In this document: in pieces, positions 46,019 to 58,720 of the stretch
Position numbering within the stretch: the first letter of the stretch is position 1
How the letters are laid out: the number at the start of each line of letters is the position of its first letter
NCBI GenBank assembly: GCA_023213395.1
Contig: CM041465.1
Span: 161,517,741 to 161,581,740, forward strand
Reading direction: 5' to 3'
DNA: 64,000 nucleotides
Source of the DNA: Cycas panzhihuaensis
Lineage: Eukaryota; Cycadophyta
Made by a program: the position numbers and the translations under genes
Notes under the pieces: generated by a model
The model's database searches: none
What the model was told of the DNA's origin: nothing
The model's input: the letters and a program-made list of their open reading frames with translations, nothing else

Positions 46019-46860
46019 ATGAGTACTATCAAGATTACTAGTTATGTTTTATTGGATGCACACAAACTTAATGATAAGAATTATATAATTTAAAAATTAA
46101 AAAAAATCTAGTATTTTGGCACGCTTAAGAAAGTAATGAAACTTGTTAAAGGGAAAGAGCCAAAGATAGTTGTTAGCTCCACTTTGGTTATAACTAGATT
46201 TACTTCAACTACCTCAATTATGACCAATAAGGATGTTAAAAGCTAAGAAGACTGTGATTGAGAAGTATTAGTAATCATAAAGATTTTCATTGCTAATAAA
46301 CTCATTACTCATCTTTAAGGGAAGACTTTATTAAAGGATGCATGGTAGACTCTTTAAAAGATGTATGAAACTAAGAATGGGATAAGAATTTTGTACCTTA
46401 GAAACTTACATTATTTATGTAAGATGATTGTTGATGACTCTATCTCCCTACATTTGTAGAAATTAAAGGAGATTAAAGATAAGTGATTGAAATAATTGAG
46501 AAAGTAAAGGATAGGGAGTTTGTGAGTATTACACTCAATAGCCTTCATGAAGGTTATCATATCTTTATAACCAATTTGTGTTTAGTTAAGAGAACTCAAC
46601 CACTTACTTTTAAGTACCTAGTTGGTCTTCTCTTATATGAGGAGCAGTGCATGGGTGGTTACAATGGTAGAAATAGCATTATGGCTTTGTCTTCTCAATT
46701 TATAAAGAAGCTTTAGATAAATGCTCCTAAAGAAATTTCACCAGCTTCTCAAAGCACAAATGAAACCCACAATAAGCCTAGAAAAGATGTCACATGCACA
46801 TATTATAATAAGAAAGGTCACTATTAAAGGAACTATTTAGAAGAAGAAAGTAAATAAAAA
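46019..46860 (+). pseudogene. gag: copia-2 gag, decayed
   Basis: ATG at 46019 begins STIKITSYVLLDAHKLNDKN followed by Y, a copia gag start. The capsid continues with stops to 46716 (VSITLNSLHEGYHIFI near 46523, PLTFKYLVGLLLYEEQ near 46602). A knuckle relic CTYYNKKGHY near 46796 keeps the first Cys and the GH but has lost the second Cys. Confidence 0.82.
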
Positions 46861-47380
46861 GAAAGGTGATAAAACTACTACTCTATTTGTAGATGATAAA
46901 AAAGTCTTTATATTCAATGTTATTTCTAATATAATTGATACTGGTACATTGATTCTAGTGCCTCAAACCATATCACTTTTTGTAAAGAAAGATTTAGTAA
47001 ACTCAAAGAATGTTATAACTAAACTATTATTCTACATTATGAGAGTTAACATAAAATAGCTAAGTGGAGCACAATTATTCTCAATAAACTTTGCCATAAA
47101 ATCAAGATCTCAAATGTGTTATATGTATCATCATTTAAATATGACTTACTTTATATAAGTTATATGGCTAAACTAAAATTGAAGGTTGAGTTTGATGCCA
47201 TCAAGTGTGTGATCAAAGATGGTGATTTTATAATTGCTCAAGGAACTAAAGAGAATGACTTGTATAAATTCTTTGTTATACCCAAGCATGGTTTTGTTGT
47301 AACTACATCTAATACTTTATGGCATGACTATTTTAGTCATTTAAACTATCATAGTCTTTAATTGTTGAACAAGTTAAAAA
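46861..47380 (+). pseudogene. copia-2 protease and GAG-pre-integrase, decayed
   Basis: The active site reads WYIDSSASNHITFCKERFSK near 46942; the catalytic Asp-Ser-Gly is Asp-Ser-Ser. NVLYVSSFKYDLLYISYMAK then closes the protease domain. LYKFFVIPKHG and LWHDYFSHLNYHSL near 47320 mark the pre-integrase domain. A stop near 47360 breaks the frame. Confidence 0.85.
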
Positions 47381-48120
47381 TAGTACATAATATTCCTCTA
47401 ATTCATAAGTATAAAAGAATCTATAGCACACGTGCAGTAGAGAAGTAGCACAGGGAGGAATTTATCAAATCCAAATAGCAAGCTAAGGATATATTATTGT
47501 TGGTTCATTCTAATTTGTGTGGATCACTTCCACCAATTTCACTTGAAGGCATAAAGCACTTCATGGCATTCATTGATAACTTTATAAAGAGGTCTTAGGT
47601 TTACCTTCTAAAGAATAAGTTGGAGGCATTTATAAAGTTTTAGGAGTTAAAGGTTAAAGTTAAATTTTTTTTAAAAATAAGATCAAGTTTCTAAGGAGCG
47701 ATAATGGATGGGAGTATTTATCAATTGATGTCACCACTTTTTATAAAGATCATAGCATTAGACAACAACTAACTACATCCTATATACCACAATAGAATAG
47801 TGTGTTTGAGAGGAACAATTATCCCATTGCTAAGATGGCAATATATATGTTAAAAGCCTAAGATGTATCAAATGGTTTTTGGGGTAAAGTCATGAATACA
47901 ATTATGTACATTTTCAATAAAAGTCCAATTGTAGTTATTTAAAACATAACTCTAAAGAAGCCTGGATGGGTAAAAACCCTTTATTTATAATCTTGGAGTC
48001 TTTGGTTATGTTACTTTTATTCATGTATTTGATGTAAAGAGACAAAAGCTTGACGACAAAAGTCATAAGTGTGTTCTTGTCGGGTATAGTATGTCATCCA
48101 AAGCATATAGGTTGTAGGAT
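47381..48120 (+). pseudogene. copia-2 integrase, decayed
   Basis: LLLVHSNLCGSLPPISLEGI near 47497 is the first catalytic block with Asp replaced by Asn. FLRSDNGWEYLS-like residues near 47690 keep the second Asp, and SVFERNNYPIAKMAIYMLKA near 47800 keeps the Glu. NKSPIVVI and a KKPGW block follow. Stops and a deletion near 47665 interrupt the core. Confidence 0.85.
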
Positions 48121-48470
48121 CCCTCAAAGAGGAAGATTATAATTAGAAGAGATGTTTTGTTTGATAATCCTGATAAGAAAATTATCCCTATTATAAATTT
48201 TGATATTAAAAGCATAGTAATAAAGAATGAGACTAATGAAAAGAGTGAAGGGAGTGAGGATCTTCCTTCTCTCCTCTTAAAAGGTTGCCTAACTAGTATA
48301 CTCAAACAATAAAAGATTCCAAGATTAGTGACATTAACACTAATGATGGTGTTTAGACATGAAACAAGGTCAATTTTGCCTTAATGTCTAATATCTTAAA
48401 TAGTAATAAACCTAAGTCATTTGTTAAACCTAAGGAAGCCTCTGATTGGAAGTTAGTTATGTAAGAGGAG
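48121..48470 (+). other. copia-2 integrase-RT linker
   Basis: A variable spacer as in other copia elements. RKIIIRRDVLFDN-type residues near 48130-48165 end the integrase region. The remainder is acidic and unassigned. Confidence 0.5.
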
Positions 48471-49290
48471 TATGACTCTATACTTAAAAATGACACAGAA
48501 TCTTGTTAAGCTTCCTTTAGTTAAAAAATGTGTTGGTTACAAATGGGTGTATAAGGTGAAGTATAAATTTGATGGTGCTATTAATAGATACAAGGCTTAG
48601 CTTGTAACCAATGGATATATGTAGACTGAAGGTGTAGACTTTGAGGAGATTTTTGTACTTATAGCCAAAATGACTACAATGTAAATGCTTATTAATATTG
48701 CATCATATTTTGATTAGGAATTCCATTAAATGGATGTTAAGAGTGTTTTCTCTCATGGCATTCTTAATAAAAAGGTATGCATACAGTTGCTTAAAGGTTT
48801 TGTGTAGATTAGCAAGGAGCATCTTGTATGCAGGTTGAAGAAAGCCTTAAATATGGGCTTAAGCAGACACTAAGGATATAATATTCACACATTGATGAGT
48901 GCTTCATTTCTTTTAGATTCACTAGATATGAATCAAATCATAGTATATACATAAAACATGAGGATGGTGGGATACTTATTATAATTCTCTATATTGATGT
49001 ACTCATTATTACAGGAAGTAATATTTCCCAAATAAACTATCTTATGAAGCATATTTATGAATCTTTTGAGATGCCTGATCTTAGCCTCCTACACTACTAT
49101 CTTGGTATGAAATTTTGGCAAAAATATGATAGCATTTTTTTATCTCAACCCAAATATGCTTGCATTCTTTTAAATTATTTCCATATGGAGGATTCAAAGC
49201 CAATGGCTACCCTTATAGAAGTTGGTCTCAAATTGACTAAGAAAGTTATTAATAGGAATGTTGATGGTACTTTGTATAGGTAACTAGAAA
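48471..49290 (+). pseudogene. copia-2 reverse transcriptase, decayed
   Basis: VKLPLVKKCVGYKWVYKVKY near 48506, EGVDFEEIFVLIAKMTTM near 48630, and MDVKSVFSHGILNKKVCIQL near 48732 are copia RT blocks. The catalytic box reads LYIDVLIITG near 48990, so YVDD has become YIDV. LLHYYLGMKFWQKYDSIFLS and YACILLNYFHMEDSKPMATL complete the domain within the open segment 49044-49283. Confidence 0.9.
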
Positions 49291-49926
49291 GTAGGCATGA
49301 GATTTAGCTATGTTATTGGTGTTATAGCTTAATTTATGAGTGCTCTATTCATTTCTTATTAGAACACAACAAAGTACATATTAAGGTGTATCAAAGGTAC
49401 TATCAAATTTGGACTCTTACTTTTTAGAGCTAATGAGTTCAAAGTGTATGGTTATATAGACTCATATTGGACTAGATATATCAATGATAGGAAATATACA
49501 TTAGGATATGTGTTTGCATCTAGTTCTGGTATGCTTTTTTGGAATAGTAAGAAGTAGGCTACTATCCATTTATCTTCTATAAAAGTAGAGTATAAGGTAA
49601 TGATTACAGTTGCTTGTGAGGTAATCCGGTTGAGAAATCTACTTAGTCACTTTGAGCTTCTACAAGATGATCCTACACTACTATTTTATGGTAATTAGGG
49701 CATAATCTAGCTTTTGAAGAAGCTTATCTTCCACATTAAGATAAAACGTATGGAAGTTCATCATCATTTTATTTAGTAGTAGGTGTAGTGTAGAGAAATT
49801 GAGTTGGTGTATTATCTATCCAATAATCAATTTGCAAATATTGTTACTAAATCATTAAGTCATGAGAAGTTCAAGAGGTTCAGAAGTCTCTTATTTATGA
49901 GAGATAATAAATTACACCTTGTGAGG
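49291..49926 (+). pseudogene. copia-2 RNase H and C terminus, decayed
   Basis: STKYILRCIKGTIKFGLLLF near 49369, VYGYIDSYWTRYINDRKYTL near 49446, HLSSIKVEYKVMITVACEVI near 49570 and HIKIKRMEVHHHFI near 49733 give the RNase H domain. NNQFANIVTKSLSHEKFKRF near 49822 is the polyprotein end motif. Several stops replace Gln or Trp. Confidence 0.88.
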
Positions 49927-50308
49927 TGTTAAAAGTAATGTCTAATTCTCATTTATTTTTTTCTTTGAGTTAACTAATGAGACACATGAGGGAGGTTCTC
50001 TTGAGAGTTATATTTCAATATTTATCCTCTTATATGCAAGAGTATGGATAATTTGTACCTTGATGTTTCCTTGCTTTACGACTTTATTCTTTGCTTGCAC
50101 TTTTATTAATATAAAGAGTAGTCTTACTCTCATCAATTGAGATAAGAGATTAATTAATCAATATTGATGTAAGAAGAGTAGATTAAACCATTGTATTTAT
50201 ATGTGATCTAATACAAGATTATTTTTTGTAAATTATTGTGAAGTTTTTTTTGTATCACTTCTCTTATTTACCTACTTTTGTTACTTTGATTCACTAATAT
50301 TTCTAATA
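49927..50308 (+). repeat. copia-2 3' LTR (382 bp)
   Basis: It begins TGTTAAAAGTAATG after ttgtgagg, and ends about CTAATA, where the terminal CA seems mutated. Partner of 44761-45149. Confidence 0.88.
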
Positions 50309-53300
50309 TTTGAGAAAACTATAAGGTGATAATATTCACATTATAAAGACAATTCAAATAGAGATTTTAGAAAAACAATGTGATGTAGGAGCATCCCCTA
50401 ATATGTATAAACACTTAGTTGTATACATAGAATTAAAGAGCTCAAAGGGAGTTAAGCCTAGCAAAAGCATCAAAGAGTAGTTAAGAAGAAGTTTGCTAAA
50501 TTGGACTTAGTCATTTTTTTGAAGTTATAAGTGTTTAGGTAGAAATTTCTTATATATGTGAGGTTAAAAAGTAAGGTTTTGATGAAAAAAATATGAGTAA
50601 ATTTTTGGCATTTCTCAGGTCTCATTCCTTATGGAAATTTATGAGAATCATTCATCAAGTGGTTGTGAGCTATAAGTCATAAGATAGAAATAACAATGAG
50701 AAAATGTAATGATGCAAATTAATGATGACTACTAGATGAAGATATAAGTTTTAATTCAAGCCATTTACTAAGGAGAGGAAGAGACATAGAAAAGAAAATG
50801 AGTATATTCATTACCAAATAATAACCATCTAATTAAAATCAATTGATGAATTTGGACCATTTGATTGGTGTTAACAAGATACAAAGGAAAACTTGCATCT
50901 CACAGATTTCTAAGAACATAAAAATTAAAAGGAAAGTGATTTGCAAGTTGCAAGACATGAGGAAGAGGAGAATTGTAAGTAATTAGAGTTATCAAATCAT
51001 GATGTAGGATTAAATTTAGGTTATCTACCTAAAGAAGAAAGAATGAAGTGGAAGTTGAAGTATCTATAATGGGAAAGTGCGAGATGGATTATAGTTGTCT
51101 AATGAGGACATTATATTTAATGATAACCATTAATTAACAAAGATAAAAAATGAAAGAATGGAAAGAAGTTGAAGATATAATATATCATAGTCATCAAATG
51201 ATAATTAAGTGACATACTTAAATTGCCTACTTAGAAATTGTGAGATAAAAGGAAAAACTCATAACTCATAGAAGTAAAGATAATTTCTAAAAAAGCGTTA
51301 AGTGACTCTCAAGTTGTGAGATGTGAGAAGTTAAGATGCACAACATCAAAGCAAATCATCAAGTAACACATGGCTTTGGGTTATCAACTACTAAGACCAA
51401 TGAAGGGCTTTATGATAAACATGGACATTTGGACCAAGATTAGAGGATAGATCTTGAACATCCATCTAGAGATAAATACTAACAAAACTCATACCTTATA
51501 TATTGCATGTGATAAAGAATAAAATATAAGATAACACTAAAAAGTAGGGTGCTAGTAGAGTAATGACATGCAAAGGGACTTATAATTAATGACATCAATC
51601 ATTGGATGAAGGACACATGGCAAAGATTAATAAGACTCATATATGGAAATATTCATGACAAAGCATAGAGAAGTGGATGGTTTATTTGCAAGTGAACACC
51701 AACCATTGGATTGTGGCACAAATTAGATCTAGACCATTTGTTTAAGATGAGGTGATAAGGAGATACTTCACAAATAGAAGGACTTATATTTTATAAGTGA
51801 GTACGAGCCATTGGATGGGGTTGTAAAGATTATATATGAACCATTGATTAGGTGATGAAGTAATACATAACAATTACTAAAGGAGCATGTCATTTAAGGA
51901 GAATTATTATAGACAAGCTCAGGTCACAAGTTAATTTATAGTAGGTTGAATATCTCATAACCAGATTTAAAATAATTTGGGGATTAGAGGAATACATGGA
52001 GGATTTGATATAAGTGTCAATAAAGACTAAGGATAGCTAAGCAATAGTTGCAATTAACCTTGAGTAGAAATCATTGAAGTCATAACCATAAGTTCTCATG
52101 TTATAATAGGGAAGATATAAAAGCCATCATTGGAAAAGATTTAGGGTTTAACACTTTCGATACAGGACTCTATAAGATGTCCCACTTGAATTCTTATACT
52201 TCTTACTTCTTGTTGATTTTTATTATTTTTCTCACAGAGATTGAGATCTTTTTGTAAAGGAAATAAAGATTCATAAGGGGAAAGACTTTAGGTGTCAATT
52301 ATTTAGTGATCAATCTAATAACCACGATTGTTGGCTATATATTTTCTCTTTTTATAAATCAAACCAAGTGCACATCATCATTGGCTCTTGTTATTTTATA
52401 AAAGTAAATATTCTCTAAAGATTCACTTTTGATAAAAAGTATAGTTATGGTTTTTGCTAAAGATGTTATGTGTGATCATTTTGTTTATAGTTGGTACATT
52501 AATTATGATTCACTTGAACCTTAGTATGTTTAGCTGAGGCTTATAGAGCACATATTCAAGCCTTTCCTTATCCCATATTTTTCTTATAAGGTGATTTATT
52601 TGATATAGCACTAGCCAACAAATTAAGTAAATATTAAATATTCTTATATCTAGTCTCCATTTTTGCTCAGCATATCACAATGCCATCTTATTAGTATAAT
52701 CAATGGCTAATCAATAGCATTATATTTTTCATTTCCTATTTTCTTATTCAAGGTGCTTAATAGTTAACACTACTTTAATTTCTCAAGTAGGAGTTATAGG
52801 CCTAGGCGTTACTCCTTACATATACAAAATTTTATTTTATTTTACTATATTCTTTATTCTTCGATTCTTTATAAAAGAAAATCACACCTCAAAGTTGAAT
52901 AAACTCTATAATTGCACTCTAGAATTTGTTGCTATTATGATGAGTTTCTAAACCTCTATAGACTAGTAGTACATAAGGAACTAAATTCCCCATTAACAAT
53001 GTCTTAAATTATAATAACATAAGTCAGAACAACTAAGGCCATAAATGATAGAGCTTTTAATATTTATAAAGAACTAACTCAATAATAAGAATAATAGTCC
53101 ATAATAAGATATTGCCAAGGTAGTTACAATTATATATATATAAAGTAAGATATAATTATAGAGGCTAAGAGGTTTATAGAAACTTGAGAATTACTAGCCA
53201 AGATTATGACTATAAATAAACCTTATAAGTAATAATTAAAGGCTCTATTTAGAATTGTAATATGTTCTAGATCAATTAAGTAATTCACATAAGTTTATCA

Positions 53301-54879
53301 TTAATAGTTATGAGTACCTCTAAGATATACCAAATAATTGTGCTCACTATATGGAAACCACTTAATTTTTTTTTAATTAGGATCAACATAGAGATCTTGA
53401 CTTTTGATTAAGAATGTTATACTATAACTCCTACAATCATCTATATATGTATATTCATGATGCAAACTCCTTACTAGTTATACCAATTAGATCAAATGAG
53501 GTTATTGTTTATTTATCATAATAATCAGGAGTCATATGGGAATTCTTCAAGCTTTTACGCTAATTTTACAACTAAGTAATAATAAAAATTCTCAAGTACT
53601 ATGAAATATTAAAAGTTAGGTTTAAGAGAATGCTAGTAAGAACTCCACTTTGCATTAAAAAAAAAAGGTATTAAAATGATAACAAACATAAAAACATAAT
53701 AAATCAATGAAAATAATAAAAAATATGAAAGCTTCATTATATAATAAAATAGCATCTAATAATGTACTTGTCTCTATTACAAAGCATCCTCAAGATAATA
53801 GATTATCTTCTTTAGCTATTATCCCTATTTGAGACAAAGGGCCTCTAGAAATGGCATCTCTTTTTTAAGAAGACAAGAAAAGAAAAACTTTAAAAGATAA
53901 TTCTTCCAAATTACCAATCCACTCCTTATATTTGGATATACATCTAAATCATTAATTATTTTATGATAAGATTTTCTTTAAAATAATTGATATTCTAGAG
54001 TGAAGAAATCCTCTAATAATTTTTATTTGTGACCACAAAATTAAAATTGCCATAATTTCTTATATGGTATTTATTGAGGGCCTATGACCACTTGTTTCAA
54101 ACACAATAAAAAGATCCATGCTATAATCCATCTTTCACAACTTTATTTCCCTTATTTTAATACCATAATCATAAAACAATTAGTATATTTTTATTTTTAA
54201 AGGTGCCTTGGCCCACTAAGAAGAGTAGACATATAACAATTCCTCCCCTTTTAATATGCTTTACTCTTAAAGAATAGGTATAAGTGAATGATGCCACCAT
54301 CGTGATTTATATTTCACTTGAAGCTAGTATATATAGTTAGGGATTAATATCATTTGATTAACTTGGTCATAAGTCAGTCCTCCATAATGATAATGGAGTG
54401 CAAGAATTCCCCCACTCTTCTTTATGTACTTTATCCTCAAAGAATTTTTAACTTTGAGCTTTAACAAATATCTTAGATCATCTCTTGATATTAGGAATTA
54501 GTTGTATCCTTTTTTCTCAAGGGTTCTAATAATTGAAATAGTAAATAACTTATTGGCCCTTCTAGTGTCATTGTGATTATATCTTATTAGAATATTTCCC
54601 CCCTTATCATACTAAAATAGAATATCCTTATCCCTTACTACCTATCTCTATGGTGTAGTAACCTTATTTATAGAAAGTGTGATATCTTTCTCCTTCAAGT
54701 ATTTCCTTTAAATAACATTAGGCTTCTCTAGTACAAAAATAATACATCTTATATTTGGCAAATATAGAAGTACGTTATAAATACATCCTAATAGAGATCC
54801 TATATCCTACTTTAATATTATATCTATAGAAATTTTTTCTTGAAGAATAAGGATAACCTAGATAAGAAAAGATGTAATT
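50309..54879. other. Unassigned AT-rich DNA, no gene recognised
   Basis: No domain, LTR pair or primer site was seen. Between 50850 and 51850 the phrase aaccattggat and near variants (accatttgattgg, agccattggatgg) recur irregularly. It may contain older repeats beyond recognition by eye. Confidence 0.35.
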
Positions 54880-55530
54880 AGTATGAATAAAGGGTAACTA
54901 ATAGGGAATATGATGAGGGTCTTAAATGGACAAGTGGTTTAGATGGGGATACATGGGAAGGGTGTATAGAAAGGAAAAAATAGCAGTAAGGTATTATGTA
55001 AGAATAAGGTGATAAAAGATAAAGAAGGCTAAGTGATGGAGGGATAGTAGGGGAAGAATACAAAGTGAAGCATATGGGGTATGACAAGGATTATTCAAGG
55101 GTACATAATTTCGATACAACTATATATCAAAGATATATAATAAATAGAGGACAAAATAAAAATGGTTATGGTAAGGATAAGATAGGTTATGAGTGATATT
55201 GGGAAATAAAAGCATATGAGGGAGATATGTAAGAAATGATAATTGAAGTGAAGGTGATAAAGGATAAGGATGAAGTGGGTTAGGAATAAGATTAAGGGGA
55301 TAAAGATCATGTGGGTTTTGAGTGAGGCTAGGGAATGACATATGTGGAAGGTTAATACAGGAATAAGGGATGTAAACAAAGGAAAATAATAAACACTTTG
55401 TAAGGATATGTGGTTTAGATATGAGCATATAAGAGAGGGATATTTGAAAGATATATATTATATGCATAAGGTTTAGGAGATGGGGTGATGGAGGATAAGG
55501 ATGACGATAACATAGCCTATAAGGGATCAT
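54880..55530. repeat. Purine-rich block with degenerate internal repeats
   Basis: The plus strand is strongly biased to A and G over 650 bp. Phrases such as gtggtttagatggggatacatg (54938) and gtggtttagatatgagcatat (55408) recur, as do ggataagg words. Open readings on the minus strand here are low-complexity products of this bias and are not reported as genes. Confidence 0.6.
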
Positions 55531-55757
55531 GATTTTATCTATGAAGAGATTGAGGTTATGGAATCACGTTGTATATCAACTATGGACTCTTAGTAAAGGG
55601 AGAATATGAGATTGTCTAGATCCATATGAAGTGGAAATTCAAGAAAGATTATAAAAATACTAAGAGAAATATAAGAATATATAATAGGATATTAATTCAT
55701 GATAATTACCTCAATTGAGTTGGTGTTATTTTGATTTTGTTATTGATTAATTCTTAC
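55531..55757. other. No gene recognised
   Basis: AT-rich spacer between the purine-rich block and the 60-bp repeat. Confidence 0.4.
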
Positions 55758-55937
55758 ATTACTTTGAAATGTATTTTACCTTGCTTGGTTCATGTATATC
55801 ATTTGGTGGTTCTTTAAATTACTTACAAGTGAACTCTTCCTTGCTTGGTTCATGTATCCTAATTAGTTCTTCTTAAAATTACTTATAAGTGGACTTTAAC
55901 TCACTTAGTTTGTGTATGTGTATAGGTTCTTCTTCAT
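55758..55937. repeat. 60-bp tandem repeat, three copies
   Basis: Units start at 55758, 55818 and 55878, each with attactt...cttgcttggttcatgtat...ggttctt or a variant. Period is exactly 60 bp. The third unit is the most diverged. Confidence 0.88.
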
Positions 55938-56495
55938 TCTTATTTTCATCTTAATTACTCACATATTTATCTTATTTCACTTGTTGTTTCCTATCTTCTT
56001 TATCTTTATAAAACCTTTCCCCTATATCTTAACTTTGGATATTATTATACTCCTCTAATTCTACTTTGTTCATGATAATAGATACTACTTCATATTATTC
56101 TTTTATTTTCCTTAAATGGTATCACTTGATATCTAATGGATTATATTAATTTATTTGTATTAAATTTTTACAAGATCATATATAAAATATACAAAATAAA
56201 ATGAAATAAGCAAAAATATTTATATAGAAACCCTTTTAGAAAAGAGCATAAGGGAACTTCCTTAATTTTATTAAGTATAACTACCTATACATAATAAATA
56301 TAATTCACCATTAAGCTAGATAATTGTAATGCACTATTAAGTTATCCAAATATAAGTCAATATTATTTTTAACATCCTCCCTATGATATTGACTTGGGAT
56401 TGAATACAAATAAGGCATTATCATCTTGATTTAACTTTTAACTTAAAGTTCATCTTGATGCATATATGCATCACTTTAATTTTTGCCAAATTATC
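55938..56495. other. No gene recognised
   Basis: AT-rich flank of copia-3. The five bases aatat at 56496-56500 would be its target duplication, but the other side is outside the window. Confidence 0.4.
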
Positions 56496-56500
56496 AATAT

Positions 56501-56798
56501 TGAAAAGAGTGGATCTATCCTTCATCTCCATGCACTAAACACAAAGGCAAACATGGGAGTAAGAGAGACTTGAGAGAAAGAAAGTAGCTCTCACAAAATG
56601 GGGAGGTAAAGAATGAATCTCCTCCATTGAGCTTTACTTTTATATTGAGAGAGGGAGCATTTGAGTTAGGTGAAATGAAATTACACATAATGCACATGAA
56701 AGTGCATTTCACTTAAGTGATCTAATTTAAAGTTCACTTAAGACCCTTTTTCGAAATAATCAACTAATGTAATGACCTTATGTCATTAACCCTTTTCA
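56501..56798 (-). repeat. copia-3 3' LTR (298 bp)
   Basis: TGAAAAGAGTGG to CCCTTTTCA on the plus strand. The terminal bases form a short inverted repeat (TGAAAAG/CTTTTCA). Confidence 0.95.
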
Positions 56799-56810
56799 AT
56801 CTCCCCCTTA
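56799..56810 (-). other. copia-3 polypurine tract
   Basis: On the minus strand taagggggagat directly before the 3' LTR. Confidence 0.92.
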
Positions 56811-57230
56811 ATGGTAGAAGGTCATTTCATTCTATTTTATTCTATCCTATGAGGTCTTCATTTGAGCCTCTTACAAAGCAAACTAGTATGATACTTTTGT
56901 GGGAAACCCTCATGGGAAGAAAACCCACAAATTTTCTAATCTACTAACTGCTCAGTGACTCTTTAAATGTAGCCGATAGCCAATCAAGATAATAAATTTT
57001 GTAGCTGAAATCTCACGAGTCTCCATATACCATTTGGTCATCCCCATGCCCTTTCGGGTTTTCACAGTTCCAATTTTCCAAAATGATACAACCCTTATCC
57101 TTTCGCTACCACATGGGGTTTTCACGAATGGGATAGTCAGAGACTTACTCTTGTCCTTCCGCCCACAAGGGGTTTTCACGAATGAGACAGAGTATGATGG
57201 TCCTATGGTCATCTCCTTCAATCAGTCAGA
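56811..57230 (-). other. copia-3 3' untranslated region with short repeats
   Basis: Non-coding DNA after the polyprotein stop. The phrase ggggttttcacgaatg occurs at 57115 and 57169, and a related cgggttttcac at 57055, so there are three imperfect units spaced 54-60 bp. Confidence 0.75.
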
Positions 57231-57880
57231 GATGGAGGCCCTAAGGCTGAGTTGCTTTCGGGCTGCTCAAACTTCACCCTCTTGATTGGTTTGGTGAAGA
57301 TATCGGCCACTTGATCTGCGTGGGCAAGACTCTAATTGAATTGTGCCATCATGAACTAGTTCTCTAATCCACGTGGACTTTTGTACTTATATGTTTGGTA
57401 CGATCATGAAATACAGGATTTTTAGCCATCTGGATTGTAGATTGATTATCAACATGTAAGCTAGTAGAACTTGTTTGGGTGGCATTTAATGTATTCAACA
57501 AGTTTCTAAGCCATATCACCTCCTTGCTTGTCTCGTAAGCGTGATGTACTCGGCTTGATTGAGTGCATCTATCTTATGCCGCCTAGATCTCCATGATATT
57601 GGTGTCGTTCCAAGAAATGTTACGCACTGCACGTAGATCTTCCGTGTCTTTATCTCCCAAAGTCCGAGTCCTGTATGCATAAAGTTTAAATTCTGCATTG
57701 GGTTCATACAACAGACCATATTTGCTAGTCGTCTTTAGGTACCTCAACACTCGTATCGCAGCTTGCCAATGATTCTGCTTAGGATTTGTCATGAATCTTG
57801 CAAGAATGCCGACAGAGTGTGCAATATCTGGCCTTGTGTTGGTAGTATAGATGAGACTACCTACAAGTTACCTGTAGAGT
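57231..57880 (-). pseudogene. copia-3 RNase H and C terminus, frameshifted
   Basis: The C-terminal motif ADIFTKPIKRVKFEQ lies near 57260-57310. RNase H reads VTFLGTTPISWRSRRHKIDA then LNQAEYITLT near 57540-57640, and IRVLRYLKTTSKYGLLYEP near 57700-57760, with DTRPDIAHSVGILARFMTNP-type sequence before it at about 57780-57840. Frames change near 57640 and 57520. Confidence 0.9.
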
Positions 57881-58720
57881 GTCACGTCTGCCTCCCTATT
57901 GTCACCATCAACTGAGAGCTTAATATTAGGCTCCATAGGTGTATCCACTGGTCGAGCACCTTCCAACTGAAACTTTGTCAGAAGATCGTTGATATATTTT
58001 TCTTGGGAGAGAAAGATTTTGCCATCCTTTTGAGTTACTTCAATTCTCAAGTAATATTTCATCAACCCGAGGTCAGACAATTCAAAAGTTTTAGCAAGGT
58101 CCTTCTTCACCGGTGACACTGCTCACTATTCCGCTATGAGCATGTCATCCACAAAGATTAAGAGGTAAGTGACTTTATCATTTTGGCGCTTGATGAATAA
58201 TGTTGCATTAATATCTTGATAGTCAAACCTCATATCCAAGTTGCCTCATTCTTTTAGACAACTTGGTAAACCAAGCACGAGGGCTTGCTTTAGGCCATAC
58301 AAGGACTTTTGAGCCTACAAACTTTATGCTCGACCGTCAATCTCGTATCCTTCCCAGGTGAGCCATGTAAATTTCTTCTTTAAGGTCCCCATTGAGAAAT
58401 GCGGTCTTAACATCGAGTTGGTGGATTTTCCAACCTGTTGAGCGCCCAAGGCTATTAGAGTTTCGATTGTAGGCCACTTGGTTGTAGGAGCAAAGATTTC
58501 GATGTAGTCAATGCCTTCCCTTTCGTGAATCCTTTTGCTACCAACCTCGCCTTGTGTTTTTCTAGGGTGCCATCTGATCTATACTTGTTTTTGAACACCA
58601 ATTTATTTTGAACTACCTTTCTTCCAAGTGGTAGATCAACAAGCTCCCATGTACCGTTCTTAATAAGAGATTGATACTCTTCGTTCATGGCATTTCTCCA
58701 AGTTGCATGCTTTACGACTT
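57881..58720 (-). pseudogene. copia-3 reverse transcriptase, frameshifted
   Basis: The RT start is in 58455-58688 (KNGTWELVDLPLGRKVVQNK, then HKARLVAKGFTK). A frameshift follows, with blocks QMDV-like and SLYGLKQA near 58260-58420 readable in other frames. The catalytic box is intact as LLIFVDDMLIAE near 58130-58165. ELSDLGLMKYYLRIEVTQKD and KYINDLLTKFQLEGARPVDT follow in 57868-58119. Confidence 0.9.

Larger units (their letters stand above)
44761..50308 (+). mobile_element. copia-2: old Ty1/copia element
   Basis: LTRs at 44761-45149 and 49927-50308 flank a plus-strand copia polyprotein in the order gag, PR, IN, RT, RNase H. A perfect primer site follows the 5' LTR. LTR divergence is clearly greater than for copia-1. 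No convincing target duplication was found. The left edge could instead be 44769 if the TG end mutated. All domains carry stops. Confidence 0.92.

Noticed and set aside
54878-55530. Minus-strand readings of 69-136 codons
   Set aside because: Tyr/Ile/Pro/Ser-rich low-complexity products of a purine-biased strand; no domain.
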